Source: Saprospiraceae bacterium (GTDB lineage: Bacteria > Bacteroidota > Bacteroidia > Chitinophagales > Saprospiraceae). From it: a DNA stretch of 64,000 bases. Position 1 is the first letter of the stretch. The number at the start of each line of letters is the position of its first letter. The stretch lies in NCBI GenBank assembly GCA_016787525.1, contig JAEUUP010000022.1, positions 1 through 64,000 on the forward strand. The letters run 5' to 3'. Shown in pieces: positions 26,087 to 36,200 of the stretch. A program made the position numbers and the translations under genes. The notes under the pieces were generated by a model. The model was given only the letters and a program-made list of their open reading frames with translations. It was not told the origin of the DNA and did not search any database.

Positions 26087-27451
26087 ATGGATTTACCATA
26101 TATTTTTGAACAAATGCTTAGAGGGCAATTGGGCGATGAGTACCCGAAGTTCATCGGAGCATTAAATGAAACACCGCCTGTTTCTATTCGCTACAATAAC
26201 CGTAAAATCCTCAACTCGGAACTCGGAACTCAGAACTTGGAACTTAAAAAAATACCTTGGCATACTGAGGGGGTATATTTGCCAGAGCGACCGTCATTTA
26301 CGCTTGATCCTGCGTTTCATGGTGGGGCATATTATGTACAAGAGGCGAGTTCAATGTTTATCGCAGAGGCTTTGAGGCAAACGGTTGATTTACAGGAGGA
26401 TGTAAGGGCTGTTGATTTCTGTGCCGCTCCAGGTGGAAAGTCCACTTTGGTAGCGTCTTTGCTTTCAAAAAATAGTTTTTTGATTGCCAATGAGGTGATA
26501 AAAAGTCGTGTAGAAGTTCTGAAAGAGAATCTCATAAAATGGGGATACCCCTCAGTATGTGCCACCAACCATGATGTCGAGGACTTTGCGGCATTAGAAA
26601 ACTTCTTCGATGTGGTGTTGGTTGATGCGCCTTGCAGTGGCGAAGGTTTGTTTCGTAAAGACCCCAAAGCGGTTTCTGAATGGTCGCCTGATGCGGTGCA
26701 AACTTGTTCAGCACGTCAAAAACGTATTTTGGCGGCAGCTGTCAAAACGTTGCAGCCCAATGGTATTTTGTTGTATTCAACTTGTACTTATAATGATTTT
26801 GAAAATAAAGAAAATGTAGAATGGTTGATACAAAAATTTGACTTAGAGTGTGTTAAGTTGAGTGTACAAGCAGAGTGGGGCATAGTTGAAAAGCCTTTTG
26901 GCTATCAATTTTATCCACATCGAGTGCGTGGTGAAGGTTTCTTTTTATCAGTTTTTAGAAAAAAGAATAAAGGCATTCCCTCTCTCATTATGCCGAAGTT
27001 GAATTTTGAAAAATTGCCTAAAAAGCAAATTGAAGTGGTTGCAAGATGGTTGCAAAATCCTAACAAGTTTGATTTTTTTTTAAAGCCAAATGGTGTTGTT
27101 TTTGTTATCTTGAAAAAACATATTGAATATTATGCTTTGATTGATAAGGTTTTGAAGCGCAAAAGTACAGGTTTAGAAATAGGAGAGTTTAAAGGCAACG
27201 ATTTCATACCATCACATGATTTGGCTTTGAGCATTGAAGTTGCTGAAACGACCCCCTCAGTAAATTTAGAGAAAATGGATGCCTTGCGTTTTTTGAAAAA
27301 AGAAACTTTTGACTTTGATTTTGAACAAACGCCCAAAGGGTGGGCATTGGTTCGCTACGAAGGTTTAGCGTTGGGTTGGGTCAAAATATTGTCCAATCGA
27401 GTTAACAATTATTTACCAAAAGACTATAGAATTAGGATGGCTATTGACTAA
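26087..27451 (+). CDS. RsmF-like rRNA (cytosine-C5) methyltransferase
   Basis: This 454-residue NOL1/NOP2/Sun-family enzyme has the SAM-binding motif VDFCAAPGGKSTLVASLL, the motif IV segment VDAPCSGEGLFRKDP and the catalytic cysteine region YSTCTYNDFENKE. An N-terminal RNA-binding region and a C-terminal PUA-like tail (RYEGLALGWVKI) fit RsmF. The start MDLPYIFEQML at 26087 lies beyond a terminator, so the longer frame from 26009 is rejected. Three 10-mers fall inside (26263, 26548, 27253). The convergent Uma2 gene overlaps its 3' end by 11 bp. Confidence 0.88.
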   Translation: MDLPYIFEQMLRGQLGDEYPKFIGALNETPPVSIRYNNRKILNSELGTQNLELKKIPWHTEGVYLPERPSFTLDPAFHGGAYYVQEASSMFIAEALRQTVDLQEDVRAVDFCAAPGGKSTLVASLLSKNSFLIANEVIKSRVEVLKENLIKWGYPSVCATNHDVEDFAALENFFDVVLVDAPCSGEGLFRKDPKAVSEWSPDAVQTCSARQKRILAAAVKTLQPNGILLYSTCTYNDFENKENVEWLIQKFDLECVKLSVQAEWGIVEKPFGYQFYPHRVRGEGFFLSVFRKKNKGIPSLIMPKLNFEKLPKKQIEVVARWLQNPNKFDFFLKPNGVVFVILKKHIEYYALIDKVLKRKSTGLEIGEFKGNDFIPSHDLALSIEVAETTPSVNLEKMDALRFLKKETFDFDFEQTPKGWALVRYEGLALGWVKILSNRVNNYLPKDYRIRMAID

Positions 27452-27995
27452 GCGTTAACTGAAAACCCTTCAGTATTTCGCCTCCAGAAAGCGGTTCTTT
27501 GAAGCCTAAAATCGTTTCAGTAGCTTTGTTTTCTTGAAAAATATAAATGGTTTCGTTCTCCAAATCAATCAACCAGCCGAGATGTGCGCCGTTGTTGAGG
27601 TACTCTTGCATACGCCCGCGAGCGACTGAAAGGCTCTCGGATGCGGTTAAGTATTCTATGAAAAAATCAGGCACATGTTCGATAAGATGCTCGATTTGTT
27701 TTGCCATTTTTATTGTTTTGACCCATGCGATGGCTGGATGCCGAATTGCACCATTGCGTAGCACGAAGCCCGTTTTGTTAGTCAAAACAGTGCCTTGAGC
27801 TGACTCACTGTTCCATACTTCTAATTTTTTTACGATTTTATTGGTCAAACTAGTGTAACGTAGGTGAAAAGATGTACGCAACATAACTGTTCCGTTAGCA
27901 TTCAATTCGCATTGGAGGTCGCGATTGAGTTGACTGAATGCGAGCAAATCGGCAGGCGACATACGTTGCAATGGCTGAAAAGTGATGGCGTGCAT
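27441..27995 (-). CDS. Uma2-family putative endonuclease (DUF820)
   Basis: This 184-residue protein matches the Uma2 family of PD-(D/E)XK proteins. The core reads PDFFIEYLTASESLSVARGR then MQEYLNNGAHLGWLIDLENE, typical of the group. The ATG at 27995 is chosen; a longer frame to 28016 would need TTG. Uma2 proteins are abundant in cyanobacteria and Bacteroidota; their role is unproven. It converges on the methyltransferase with an 11-bp overlap. Confidence 0.85.
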   Translation of the reverse strand: MHAITFQPLQRMSPADLLAFSQLNRDLQCELNANGTVMLRTSFHLRYTSLTNKIVKKLEVWNSESAQGTVLTNKTGFVLRNGAIRHPAIAWVKTIKMAKQIEHLIEHVPDFFIEYLTASESLSVARGRMQEYLNNGAHLGWLIDLENETIYIFQENKATETILGFKEPLSGGEILKGFQLTLSQ

Positions 27996-28107
27996 AGTTG
28001 GGCGATTTTTGGGCAAAATTAAAAAGCAAAAGCAAACAAATGGCTTTTTGAATTCACATTCGAGTGGCTTTTTTCGTTAAGGTTGTGTAATTTTTCAAAA
28101 AAGGTCT

Positions 28108-28135
28108 TTGAACGGATTGGAATTGCATAACTTTG
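28108..28135 (+). promoter_or_regulatory. Bacteroidota-type promoter of the riboswitch transcript
   Basis: TTG (28108-28110) and TAACTTTG (28128-28135) are separated by 17 bases, close to the TTG-N19-TAnnTTTG consensus. It lies just before the first riboswitch helix, placing the transcript start near 28142. Confidence 0.6.
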
Positions 28136-28144
28136 CGGCGTTTT

Positions 28145-28325
28145 ATGGTTCACTTTTTTGGAAAAGTGATTAAAAGGGAATTGGGTGGAAATCCCAGACT
28201 GTACCCGCAGCTGTAAGTCTATTTTGGGGCGAAAAAGCCCTATCAAAAATATTTTGTCACTATGCCACTGTTGAAAAATGGGAAGGCGACAAAAAGAGAC
28301 AAGTCAGAAGACCTGCCATGAGTCT
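28145..28325 (+). ncRNA. Cobalamin (AdoCbl) riboswitch
   Basis: The leader has the conserved blocks of cobalamin riboswitches in order: GGTTCA (28148-28153), AAAAGGGAA near 28172, GGTGGAAATCCCAGACTG then TACCCGCAGCTGTAA (28184-28216), GCCACTG and GGGAAGGC (28264-28287), and GTCAGAAGACCTGCC (28303-28317). It sits between a promoter and the BtuG-like gene. On binding B12 it should repress that gene. A copy of the 10-mer (28403) lies in the leader after the aptamer, where an expression platform would be. Confidence 0.9.
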
Positions 28326-28507
28326 TAAATCACATCGAAACCTACGGGAAAATGGGTCAAAGATGAGCTTTTTCGATAAAAATGACAGAACAATGCAGCA
28401 GATACTGAGGGGTAGTCTGTTAGCTTTCTTTTGCATATTTATTGTTAATAAAGACTCTTTCCTTGCTGTTTCGGCTTTTTATTAACCAATTTTTAAAAAC
28501 TTAAATT

Positions 28508-29572
28508 ATGTTTTTTTCAAAATCACATTTTAGCGTTCTGCTCTTTGCATGCGCTTTGATGGTCTCTTCTTGCGAATTGGGCGATGAGCAACCTTCTGGA
28601 CTGTATCAGACAGGCGTTTTTATCACTAATGAAGGTCCTTTTGGTAGTGGTACAGGTACTGTAAGTTACTATGATCGTGATGTAGATGCACTCAAAAACG
28701 ACATTTTCGGCACTGAAAATGGTGGTGCAACCATAGGAAATGTGTTGCAATCTTTGACTTTAAACAACGGGAAAGGGTATTTGATTGCCAATAATGCGAA
28801 CAAATTAGTAGTCGTTGATCCAAAAACGTTTAAAACTGAAAGTTCTTTGGCAACAGGTTTGAGCTTACCCCGTTACTTTTTTCATATTGATGCCAATCGT
28901 GCCTACATCACGCAGTTTGGTACTGACAGTGCGACAAGTGGCGTAGCAGTATATGACTATACAACGAAAACGATTGCTAAAGTGATTCCAACGGGTAAAG
29001 GTGCTGACCGTATTTTGAACAATACAACAAGTGGCGGTATTTGGGTAACGAACAGTGGCGGTTTGAGCAAAGACTCGACAGTAGCTATCATTAGTAGTAC
29101 AGCAGATAGCGTGGTGCAAAAAATTAAAGTGGGTTTAGGTCCTAATAGCATGGTACAAGATGCAAATGGAGATGTTTGGGTGCTTTGTGGTGGCTATTTT
29201 GATAGAGTAGGGAGTGGAAAATTGGTGAAAATTCGCAATGGAGCGGTTGAACTGAGTTTTGATGTACCCAAATATGCATCAAATTTGATACTTGACAAAG
29301 CCAAAACCACGCTTTATTTTTTAGCAGACAATCAAATTTACACAAAAGACTTGCTCAATTTTGGTGCAAATGCTCCCTCAGTATTTTTGAAACCAGCGAG
29401 TGCTACATACCTTTACAGTCTAGGATTTGATGCCAGAACAGGCTATTTGTGGTGTGGTGATGCACTTGATTTCAAACAATCTGGTGCGGTTTATATTATT
29501 GACCCAACGACAAAAACTGAAAAGAAGAAGCTCACTGTGGGTATCGCGCCTAATGGTTTTGTGTTTCAGTAA
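28508..29572 (+). CDS. BtuG-like cobalamin-binding beta-propeller lipoprotein
   Basis: This 354-residue protein has a lipoprotein signal peptide with the lipobox VSSC (Cys22). It is followed by a seven-bladed-type propeller region with recurring motifs such as NGKGYLIANNANKLVVVD. The length, fold type (YncE/DUF5074-like) and upstream cobalamin riboswitch match BtuG, the surface protein that hands B12 to BtuB in Bacteroides. No btuB or other transport gene follows within the window. The B12-binding role is inferred from family and riboswitch, not from residues I can verify. Confidence 0.75.
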   Translation: MFFSKSHFSVLLFACALMVSSCELGDEQPSGLYQTGVFITNEGPFGSGTGTVSYYDRDVDALKNDIFGTENGGATIGNVLQSLTLNNGKGYLIANNANKLVVVDPKTFKTESSLATGLSLPRYFFHIDANRAYITQFGTDSATSGVAVYDYTTKTIAKVIPTGKGADRILNNTTSGGIWVTNSGGLSKDSTVAIISSTADSVVQKIKVGLGPNSMVQDANGDVWVLCGGYFDRVGSGKLVKIRNGAVELSFDVPKYASNLILDKAKTTLYFLADNQIYTKDLLNFGANAPSVFLKPASATYLYSLGFDARTGYLWCGDALDFKQSGAVYIIDPTTKTEKKKLTVGIAPNGFVFQ

Positions 29573-29600
29573 ATTGATAATCAATGATTTATAAAAATAT

Positions 29601-29637
29601 AACTTGCATCAAGTGTAAAGCCTGACGCAAGTTTTTT
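29601..29637 (+). terminator. Terminator after the BtuG-like gene
   Basis: AACTTGC (29601-29607) pairs with GCAAGTT (29627-29633), followed by a T tract. It ends the riboswitch-controlled transcript before the thioesterase gene. Confidence 0.75.
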
Positions 29638-29650
29638 TAATTCTTAAAAC

Positions 29651-30076
29651 ATGATTTGGAAAATAAAACCCTCCATAGATATTTTGCAACAAATAGGTAA
29701 AAATACCTTATCCGACAATTTAGGCATAGAAATGATAGATTTTGGTGACGATTTTTTGACCGCCAAAATGCCTGTTGACCATCGAACGGTACAGCCTTTT
29801 CGTATTTTGCACGGAGGTGCGTCGGTGGCTTTAGCGGAAACTTTGGGTAGTGTCGCTTCTGTTTTGACACTCGAACAAGGTTCAAAAAAGCAAATAGTCG
29901 GTGTAGAAATCAATGCTAACCACCTCAGTTCGGCACGTGAAGGGACATGGGTGTTCGGAACGGTGAAACCGATTCGGATAGGTCGGGCGATTCAAGTTTG
30001 GAACATCGAAATCAAAGATGAAGCGGGCAAATTAGTCTGTGTCAGTCGTTTGACGTGTGCCGTAGTGGAGCGTTGA
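29651..30076 (+). CDS. Hotdog-fold thioesterase (PaaI/MenI-like)
   Basis: This 141-residue hotdog thioesterase has the conserved helix segment RILHGGASVALAETLGS, with the catalytic acid in LAETL. Such enzymes hydrolyse CoA thioesters; in menaquinone synthesis the related MenI releases 1,4-dihydroxy-2-naphthoate. It begins just after the terminator of the BtuG-like gene and converges on murB, with 1 bp between stops. The substrate cannot be told from sequence. Confidence 0.85.
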   Translation: MIWKIKPSIDILQQIGKNTLSDNLGIEMIDFGDDFLTAKMPVDHRTVQPFRILHGGASVALAETLGSVASVLTLEQGSKKQIVGVEINANHLSSAREGTWVFGTVKPIRIGRAIQVWNIEIKDEAGKLVCVSRLTCAVVER

Positions 30077-30077
30077 G

Positions 30078-31091
30078 TCAGACAAAGTTAACTTCTGGAG
30101 TAAGTTCAATACCAAATTTTTCTAAAACAGAAGTTTGTATTTTTTGTGCTAAGGCTTTGATTTCTAAACCTTTACCACCGCCATAGTTTACTAAAACGAG
30201 GGCTTGTCGTTCGTGTACACCGACATGCCCTTGTTTTTTACCTTTCCAACCACATTGTTCTATCAGCCAACCTGCAGCAACTTTCACTCCATCCGTATTG
30301 TTCGGATAGCCGATAATGTTGGGGTGTTTTTCTTTCAAAACCTCAAATTGTGCTTTCGGAATAGTTGGGTTTTTAAAAAAACTGCCTGCATTGCCGATGA
30401 CTAAAGGGTCAGGCAATTTCGATTGTCGAATGGCAATGACTGCGTTTGACACGTCACGGATAGTTGGTTGTTCTATCTTTTTTTCTATAAATACTTTCAA
30501 TATATCACCATAAGATGTATTCAATTTTGAGGAATTTTTTCTCAATCTTAAATACACTTTTGTTATCAAAAACTGACCTTTCAATTCATTTTTGAAAACA
30601 GAATCACGATAGCCAAATTGACAATCTTCTTTTGTAAAAGTTTGAATATCAAGTGTTTGCAAATTGATGGCATCTAATTTTTCAAAAACATCTTTCAATT
30701 CCACACCATAAGCACCTATATTTTGAATCGGTGCTGCTCCCACAGTACCTGGAATCAGCGACATATTTTCAACACCTCCTAAATTGTTCTCAATTGCCCA
30801 CAAAACGAATTCATGCCATACAACACCACCGCCTATTTCGACAATTGTCCCCCCCTCAGTATCTTGTATTATCTCAATGCCCTTAATGCCATTTTTTAGA
30901 AATAACATATCATAAAATTCATTCAAAAATAACACATTCGACCCGCCACCTAAAAGAAACAAAGGAAGGGTGTTTTGAGACAAAACTTGGCACACGTCCT
31001 CAATGGATTGTACTTCAACAAAAGTCGAGCAATGCGCTTCGATGCCAAATGTATTGTAATTTTTTAAATTGAAATTTTTATGAAACTGCAT
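30078..31091 (-). CDS. murB: UDP-N-acetylmuramate dehydrogenase MurB
   Basis: This 337-residue flavoenzyme reduces enolpyruvyl-UDP-GlcNAc in peptidoglycan synthesis. Diagnostic segments are NTFGIEA, LLGGGSNVLFLNEF, PGTVGAAPIQNIGAYGVEL and the catalytic serine in GSFFKNP. The length and full C-terminal domain fit the E. coli-like (type I) form. A 10-mer reads TEG (30852). It is separated from murA by a hairpin region. Confidence 0.95.
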   Translation of the reverse strand: MQFHKNFNLKNYNTFGIEAHCSTFVEVQSIEDVCQVLSQNTLPLFLLGGGSNVLFLNEFYDMLFLKNGIKGIEIIQDTEGGTIVEIGGGVVWHEFVLWAIENNLGGVENMSLIPGTVGAAPIQNIGAYGVELKDVFEKLDAINLQTLDIQTFTKEDCQFGYRDSVFKNELKGQFLITKVYLRLRKNSSKLNTSYGDILKVFIEKKIEQPTIRDVSNAVIAIRQSKLPDPLVIGNAGSFFKNPTIPKAQFEVLKEKHPNIIGYPNNTDGVKVAAGWLIEQCGWKGKKQGHVGVHERQALVLVNYGGGKGLEIKALAQKIQTSVLEKFGIELTPEVNFV

Positions 31092-31113
31092 GAAGGTTAA
31101 TTGTTATTGGTCG

Positions 31114-31198
31114 TTTATTACTCGTTAGTGGTTATTCGTTATTTATAATTTGTCAGGACTAATCTATCAATAACGAATAACTACTAACGAGTAGTAAA
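31114..31198. repeat. Near-perfect 28-bp inverted repeat between murA and murB
   Basis: Arms 31114-31141 and 31171-31198 pair at 26 of 28 positions. They share the word TTATTCGTT with the hairpin at 62929-62979. It lies downstream of minus-strand murA and upstream of murB. Confidence 0.65.
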
Positions 31199-31206
31199 TA
31201 ATTAAA

Positions 31207-32535
31207 TCATTGAAAATCAATTTTTTGTATTTTCAAACCCATAGCTGTCAAGCGTGGGATGATGTCACCATAGCCACGTTCAATCATCGGCACACCCCTC
31301 AGTATAGTCGTGCCTTTTGCCACAGAAGCGGCTATGACATATGCCAAACCTGCCCGCAAATCTGGAATAACTAAAGGTTCCTCAACGGCTGTCAGAGGCG
31401 TTGCACCACTGATAATGGCTGAGTGTTCGTGTCCTTTGCCCGTAAAACGGCAGGGTAGGCTGCCGAGGCAATGCGTCGTCAACTGCACTTCTGCGCCCAG
31501 TTTTTTCAATGCTTTCAGATACCCAAAACGATTTTCATATACAGTTTCGTGAATGACAGAAACGCCTTCGGCTTGTGTCAAAAATACCGCAAAGGGCTGC
31601 TGCCAATCCGTCGAAAATCCGGGCCAAACATCGGTTTCTAAGTGAATAGCTTGTGGTTTTTTCGCTCTAAAAAAGCGAATAGAATCGTAGTCCAATAACT
31701 CGAAACCACCACCTGCTTGGCGATAACTCGACAAGAAATTGCCCAAAGTTTCAGGTCTAATACCATGCACCGTGATTGACCCATCAACAGCAACAGCCAT
31801 CGAAGCCCAAGAAGCTGTTTCGATGCGGTCGCCCAGAATATTCATTGTGCAACCTGTCAGTTCCTTCACCCCTTCAACACGGAATTGACGACCTGAGTCC
31901 GTAAAAATAACAGCACCCATAGCCCGTAACATCGTCACCAACTCCATGATTTCGGGTTCAATCGCTACATTTTCGATGATGGATGTACCCTCCGCCAGCA
32001 CAGCCAAGAACAAACATGTCTCAGTTGCTCCAACAGATGGGTATTTCAGATGAAAATGTGAGCCTTTCAATCGGCGCGACTTCTGTGCGATATACCCCTC
32101 AGTACCTTCGATGATTTTTGCCCCAAAATCTTGAATCGCATCAAGGTGAAAATCAACGCCTCGTGCGCCTATGATGCAACCACCCAACATCGGTACACTC
32201 ACCTCATCGAAACGGTGCAAAAGTGCGCCCAACATGAGAATAGGCATTCGATTCGCTCCTGAATGTGGTTGTCGCACATGCGCATCGGTTGCAGTGGTTG
32301 GGTCAATGGTCATCATTTTGGCTTCTTTATCCCAATGAATCGTTACGCCGAGCGAGCGCAACATATCCACCGTGATTTCGACATCGCCAATCGGAGGCAC
32401 ATTGGTCAAAGTAGTGGCAGAAGAGCCAAGGAGGGTAGCAATCATCGCTTTAGTAGCGAAGTTTTTTGCACCATAACATGTAATTTCGCCGTGTAACGGA
32501 TTGCCACCGACGATTTGATAAGCTGTATTGGACAT
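31207..32535 (-). CDS. murA: UDP-N-acetylglucosamine 1-carboxyvinyltransferase MurA
   Basis: This 442-residue enzyme starts peptidoglycan synthesis by adding enolpyruvate to UDP-GlcNAc. The catalytic Cys is Cys120 in LGGCIIGARGVDFH (fosfomycin target in other bacteria), and GAKN (22-25) supplies the substrate-binding lysine and asparagine. The full two-domain length is present. Two 10-mers fall inside (31295 as LRG, 32095 as TEG). murB follows it at a distance of about 115 bp. Confidence 0.95.
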   Translation of the reverse strand: MSNTAYQIVGGNPLHGEITCYGAKNFATKAMIATLLGSSATTLTNVPPIGDVEITVDMLRSLGVTIHWDKEAKMMTIDPTTATDAHVRQPHSGANRMPILMLGALLHRFDEVSVPMLGGCIIGARGVDFHLDAIQDFGAKIIEGTEGYIAQKSRRLKGSHFHLKYPSVGATETCLFLAVLAEGTSIIENVAIEPEIMELVTMLRAMGAVIFTDSGRQFRVEGVKELTGCTMNILGDRIETASWASMAVAVDGSITVHGIRPETLGNFLSSYRQAGGGFELLDYDSIRFFRAKKPQAIHLETDVWPGFSTDWQQPFAVFLTQAEGVSVIHETVYENRFGYLKALKKLGAEVQLTTHCLGSLPCRFTGKGHEHSAIISGATPLTAVEEPLVIPDLRAGLAYVIAASVAKGTTILRGVPMIERGYGDIIPRLTAMGLKIQKIDFQ

Positions 32536-32581
32536 AAAAGGGTTTGTAGTTGTTTGAAATTGAAGCGTAAGGTAGCGTATT

Positions 32582-33172
32582 TTAGAAAGTTTTCAGAATA
32601 TGATGCCAAGTACCTAAAATCGTTGGTAAATCCGTTAGCGTTTTATTATCAATGTAGAAAATATTGTCTTCAAATTTAATAAAACGCCATTCAATACCAT
32701 CGGTTGCACACCCATAAATGATAGGAATATTTCTACCTTCCATCTCATTATACAATTTTGCACCATACATTTGAGCAGCACATTGTGCTATACCCCATTC
32801 CATATCTTCGTCTTTACTTTCAGCTAATGAAATAATAGGTGCTTCAATGTATAATTTGGGTGCTTGTAGCGAAAAGAAAAAATCACAAGGTCTCGACAAA
32901 TCGTCTTCTGATTTGACATTAATATCTTCACCTGAAAACAACGAAATTTTATGACGATACTGCTTTGCCACTTCTAATAAAATTGGTGAAACAATGCGTT
33001 CTGATTTCGATTTTTCATTCGTTAATGGTGCGATTTCGGCAATTTCGAGCGTTTCAACCAACCAATTACTCGGTTCAACGGGTTCTACTTTCCCAAATAA
33101 AGTAACCAATTGCATATCAAGGTTGAATTTTTTAACAACCGTTTTAATTTTCTTATAGTTACTATATCCCAT
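32582..33172 (-). CDS. PD-(D/E)XK nuclease-like conserved protein
   Basis: This 196-residue protein matches a conserved family found in cyanobacteria and Bacteroidota. The region PCDFFFSLQAPKLYIEAP with SLAESKDEDMEWG has Asp97, then Glu118-x-Lys120, consistent with a PD-(D/E)XK nuclease core; EWGIAQCAAQMYGAKLYN follows. The residues SERIVSPIL earlier are also conserved. No signal peptide is seen. It lies next to a helicase-like gene transcribed the same way, which suggests a restriction or defence role, but this is inference. Confidence 0.65.
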   Translation of the reverse strand: MGYSNYKKIKTVVKKFNLDMQLVTLFGKVEPVEPSNWLVETLEIAEIAPLTNEKSKSERIVSPILLEVAKQYRHKISLFSGEDINVKSEDDLSRPCDFFFSLQAPKLYIEAPIISLAESKDEDMEWGIAQCAAQMYGAKLYNEMEGRNIPIIYGCATDGIEWRFIKFEDNIFYIDNKTLTDLPTILGTWHHILKTF

Positions 33173-33216
33173 ATTTTAAACAATTTGACGGCAAATATAA
33201 GTCATTCTTGATAAAA

Positions 33217-36200
33217 CTATGCTTTTATCTCCGCACATAACTTGTCAACCTCTTCGCCCACATTTTTCCACCAATAGTACGACCATACAGAAACCACTCG
33301 CACATTCAGTCGCTCCAAATCTTGTAACATACGGCGTTCCCAATCGGCATTGAAATAAGTGGCATCGGTACTCAATCGCCCGTCAATGCGGACGACAACC
33401 GCAGCATCTTCCGCGTTATCGGGTAAAATGACCAACGGAAAGATTTGATTTTCAATAACAAAATTGGTTTTCATGTGCTTAGGCTCGATTTTATCGGACA
33501 AGGCAGCGATGATTTCATGCACAAAAATGGACGATTTAGGCTCTTTCGTTTTTACATACAATTTATTCAACTGACTGAAAATGGCTTCATACTGAGGGGT
33601 ATTGTCGAGCGATAAATTCTCCGCCAATAGTATCAAATTGGACATCAAAAACGGCATTTCATAATCTCGACTTTGAGCCGAAGCTTCCAAGAGTTCGCGT
33701 GAAATAGCGTTTATCCAGTACAATTTTTGAGTAAAACAGTTCAATAATTGCCGAAATTCTCGTTTCGGGAAACTCATTTTATCAAAATCAGGATACGTGC
33801 CACTCACTATGAGAATGTCGAATTGCAAGCCTGCCAGTTCATCTATATTCAGAATTGTCAACCCATTACGTTGAATATGCTCAATTTTTTCCCAACCCCA
33901 CAGTGTTTTTTGTACCACATTCAGCAAGGTCATATTAATGGTATTCCTCTGCTGACGTGTCATGGTCACAATGGCAATGCGTGGATAGGTATTGAACGGC
34001 GTTGCCGAAATTTCTTTCAACAACTCAATAATTTCAGTGATTTCAGCTTCATTGGTTCTGATTTTTTCAGAATATAAATTCTTTACATGACGAACTTCTA
34101 CACTTTGTTTAGTCGCCACTTGTCGGAATGGAATGTCCAAATTAGGGTAAAAAACAGCCTGATTGATGCGCCTAGTCGTTTCGCTGGCGGCACGGTGAAT
34201 GTAGTTGAGCCTGACATAAGCGGCCTCTTTTTCTTTGAGTTTAGCTGCCAGAGATTGGGGGACAGTCGTATCTTCAGCTAATGCAACGACCCCCTCAGTA
34301 TTTCGCAAAATCGGCACAACTTGTTCTGAATCAATATCTTGAGCATTGTCGAATACCACCAAATCAAACTCTTTGCCTTCTCCTTCAATGATTTGTGTAG
34401 CAACTTGTGGTGTCAATAAAAGCACGGGATAGACCTCGGTCAGAGTGTGAATAGTGTTTTTGAGAATATCTTTCAAGTATTGTGTCTTCGCTAATTTCAG
34501 ATTTTTAGAGTTAAAAAACAGCTTATAACCTTCTGGATTTTTTTCCTTCATTTCGCGGATAGCGACTTTTTTTCGGTCATTCCACATCGAAGCAATTTGT
34601 TTAGGAATATGCAAACGAAGACGATCTTCTACTTCATTCATATTGTTCATCAAAATATCATTGTCGAGTGTATCTGTTTGATAATGAACAACTAAGGTAT
34701 TGTGAAAATACCAACTGTCGAATGCCGCTGCCCAATTGTCAGGCTTCACTTTTGTCAGTGCTGTAATCAACCGATGACCATTTTCGGGCAATGAAACCCA
34801 AAATTTTTGCCATGCGTAGAAGTGGTCGAAATCGCGCATATTCAACTGCGTTTCTTCCAATTTTTCGATGGTTTCTTCGATGAACAACATACGTTTGGGC
34901 AGTGTCAACATCTTGTGTCCGAGTGGGTCAGCATAAATTTTCGCTTCGTTGATGGCTGTTAAAAGATTATCGAGATCGGTTTCGAGTTGCAAAATATCTT
35001 CCGCCAATGGTTTATCAAAATGGTTCGCTGTTTTTGAATTCAGTCGCTGCAACTCTTCTTGAACTGTATTGGGCAAAGCTTTGCGCCATCCCCTCAGTAA
35101 AGATTCGAAAGTTTCAAGATTGAGTTTGAGTTTATCAAAATCTTTTCTGTCCGAACCTTTCAAAAAATCGTGGATAAAATGGCGGCGCGAATCATATGTT
35201 TTCACCAATTCGTCGTAACGATTGCTTGCTTCTTCTTTTGCGGATAAAATATTTTTTGAACGACCGCTGAAAAGAGAGCTGGCATATAAACCGCTGACTC
35301 TGAATACGTTAGAGGATTTGAAAGCGTCGCCATATTGAAACTCATAGTCTGAATTGGCTTCTTTCAAATGCCGCAATTGACCCCGTTGTTCGATATAGTA
35401 GCTTTCGTAATAATTCATCAATTTTTGGGCATAAGCATCATAAACAGCGATGTATCGGTGGTGCAAAGCCTTGAATTTCTCGATAAATTCAGATAGTTTT
35501 TTCAACAGTTCGTCGCGATTTGTCGCACTTTTTTCGGCGGCAAATGCCTGTGGATGAATATTACTGAGGGGGTGCTTGAGTGTATTGACATCATTGTAGA
35601 GTCGTTCACTGGTTTCAATTTCAGCGCGTAAACGCTCGTATTCTTCTTTTGTGAATGTATAATCCGATGCGTTGATATGATTTGCAAGCAGTTCTCGACC
35701 TGCATTCTTTTGGCTCGCAAGATAATGACCGACCACCTCGGCAAAGTTTTCATCGCCAAAAACGGGCTGATGCAATGTGTGATGCGTTTCATCGGACTTT
35801 GCTAAATACCGACGAGCTTGTTTGAGCGCAATTTTAAAGTCTTCTTCTCCTTTGAAATCCACTGTGCGGCTTGTGGTTTCCTTGCGAATCACATCTAAAA
35901 GTAAGTTTTTGTCGTGATACATATCTTTCAAAAGGAAAGTCAAATTGCCAATGCCAAGGTTGACAAAGGCATTTTGAATTTGCATCAAACTGGCAACATC
36001 ATGGGCAACAACGGCTGTTTTTTGCCCATTCGACAGGGCATTGAGCAAAATATTGGCTGCCAAATGCGTTTTCCCTGTGCCATGACCACCTTCCACAAGC
36101 GTCATTTTGTTGCGCAAAACAGTCCGCAAAGCTGTGCGTTGATAGAGGTCTTCGGGCAATACAGTGAACTCGTGCGTATGTTCAGCTGTCCATGTAAAAT

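Noticed and set aside
28019-28246. Minus-strand frame of 75 codons
   Set aside because: It overlaps the cobalamin riboswitch, whose conserved RNA elements fully explain the sequence.
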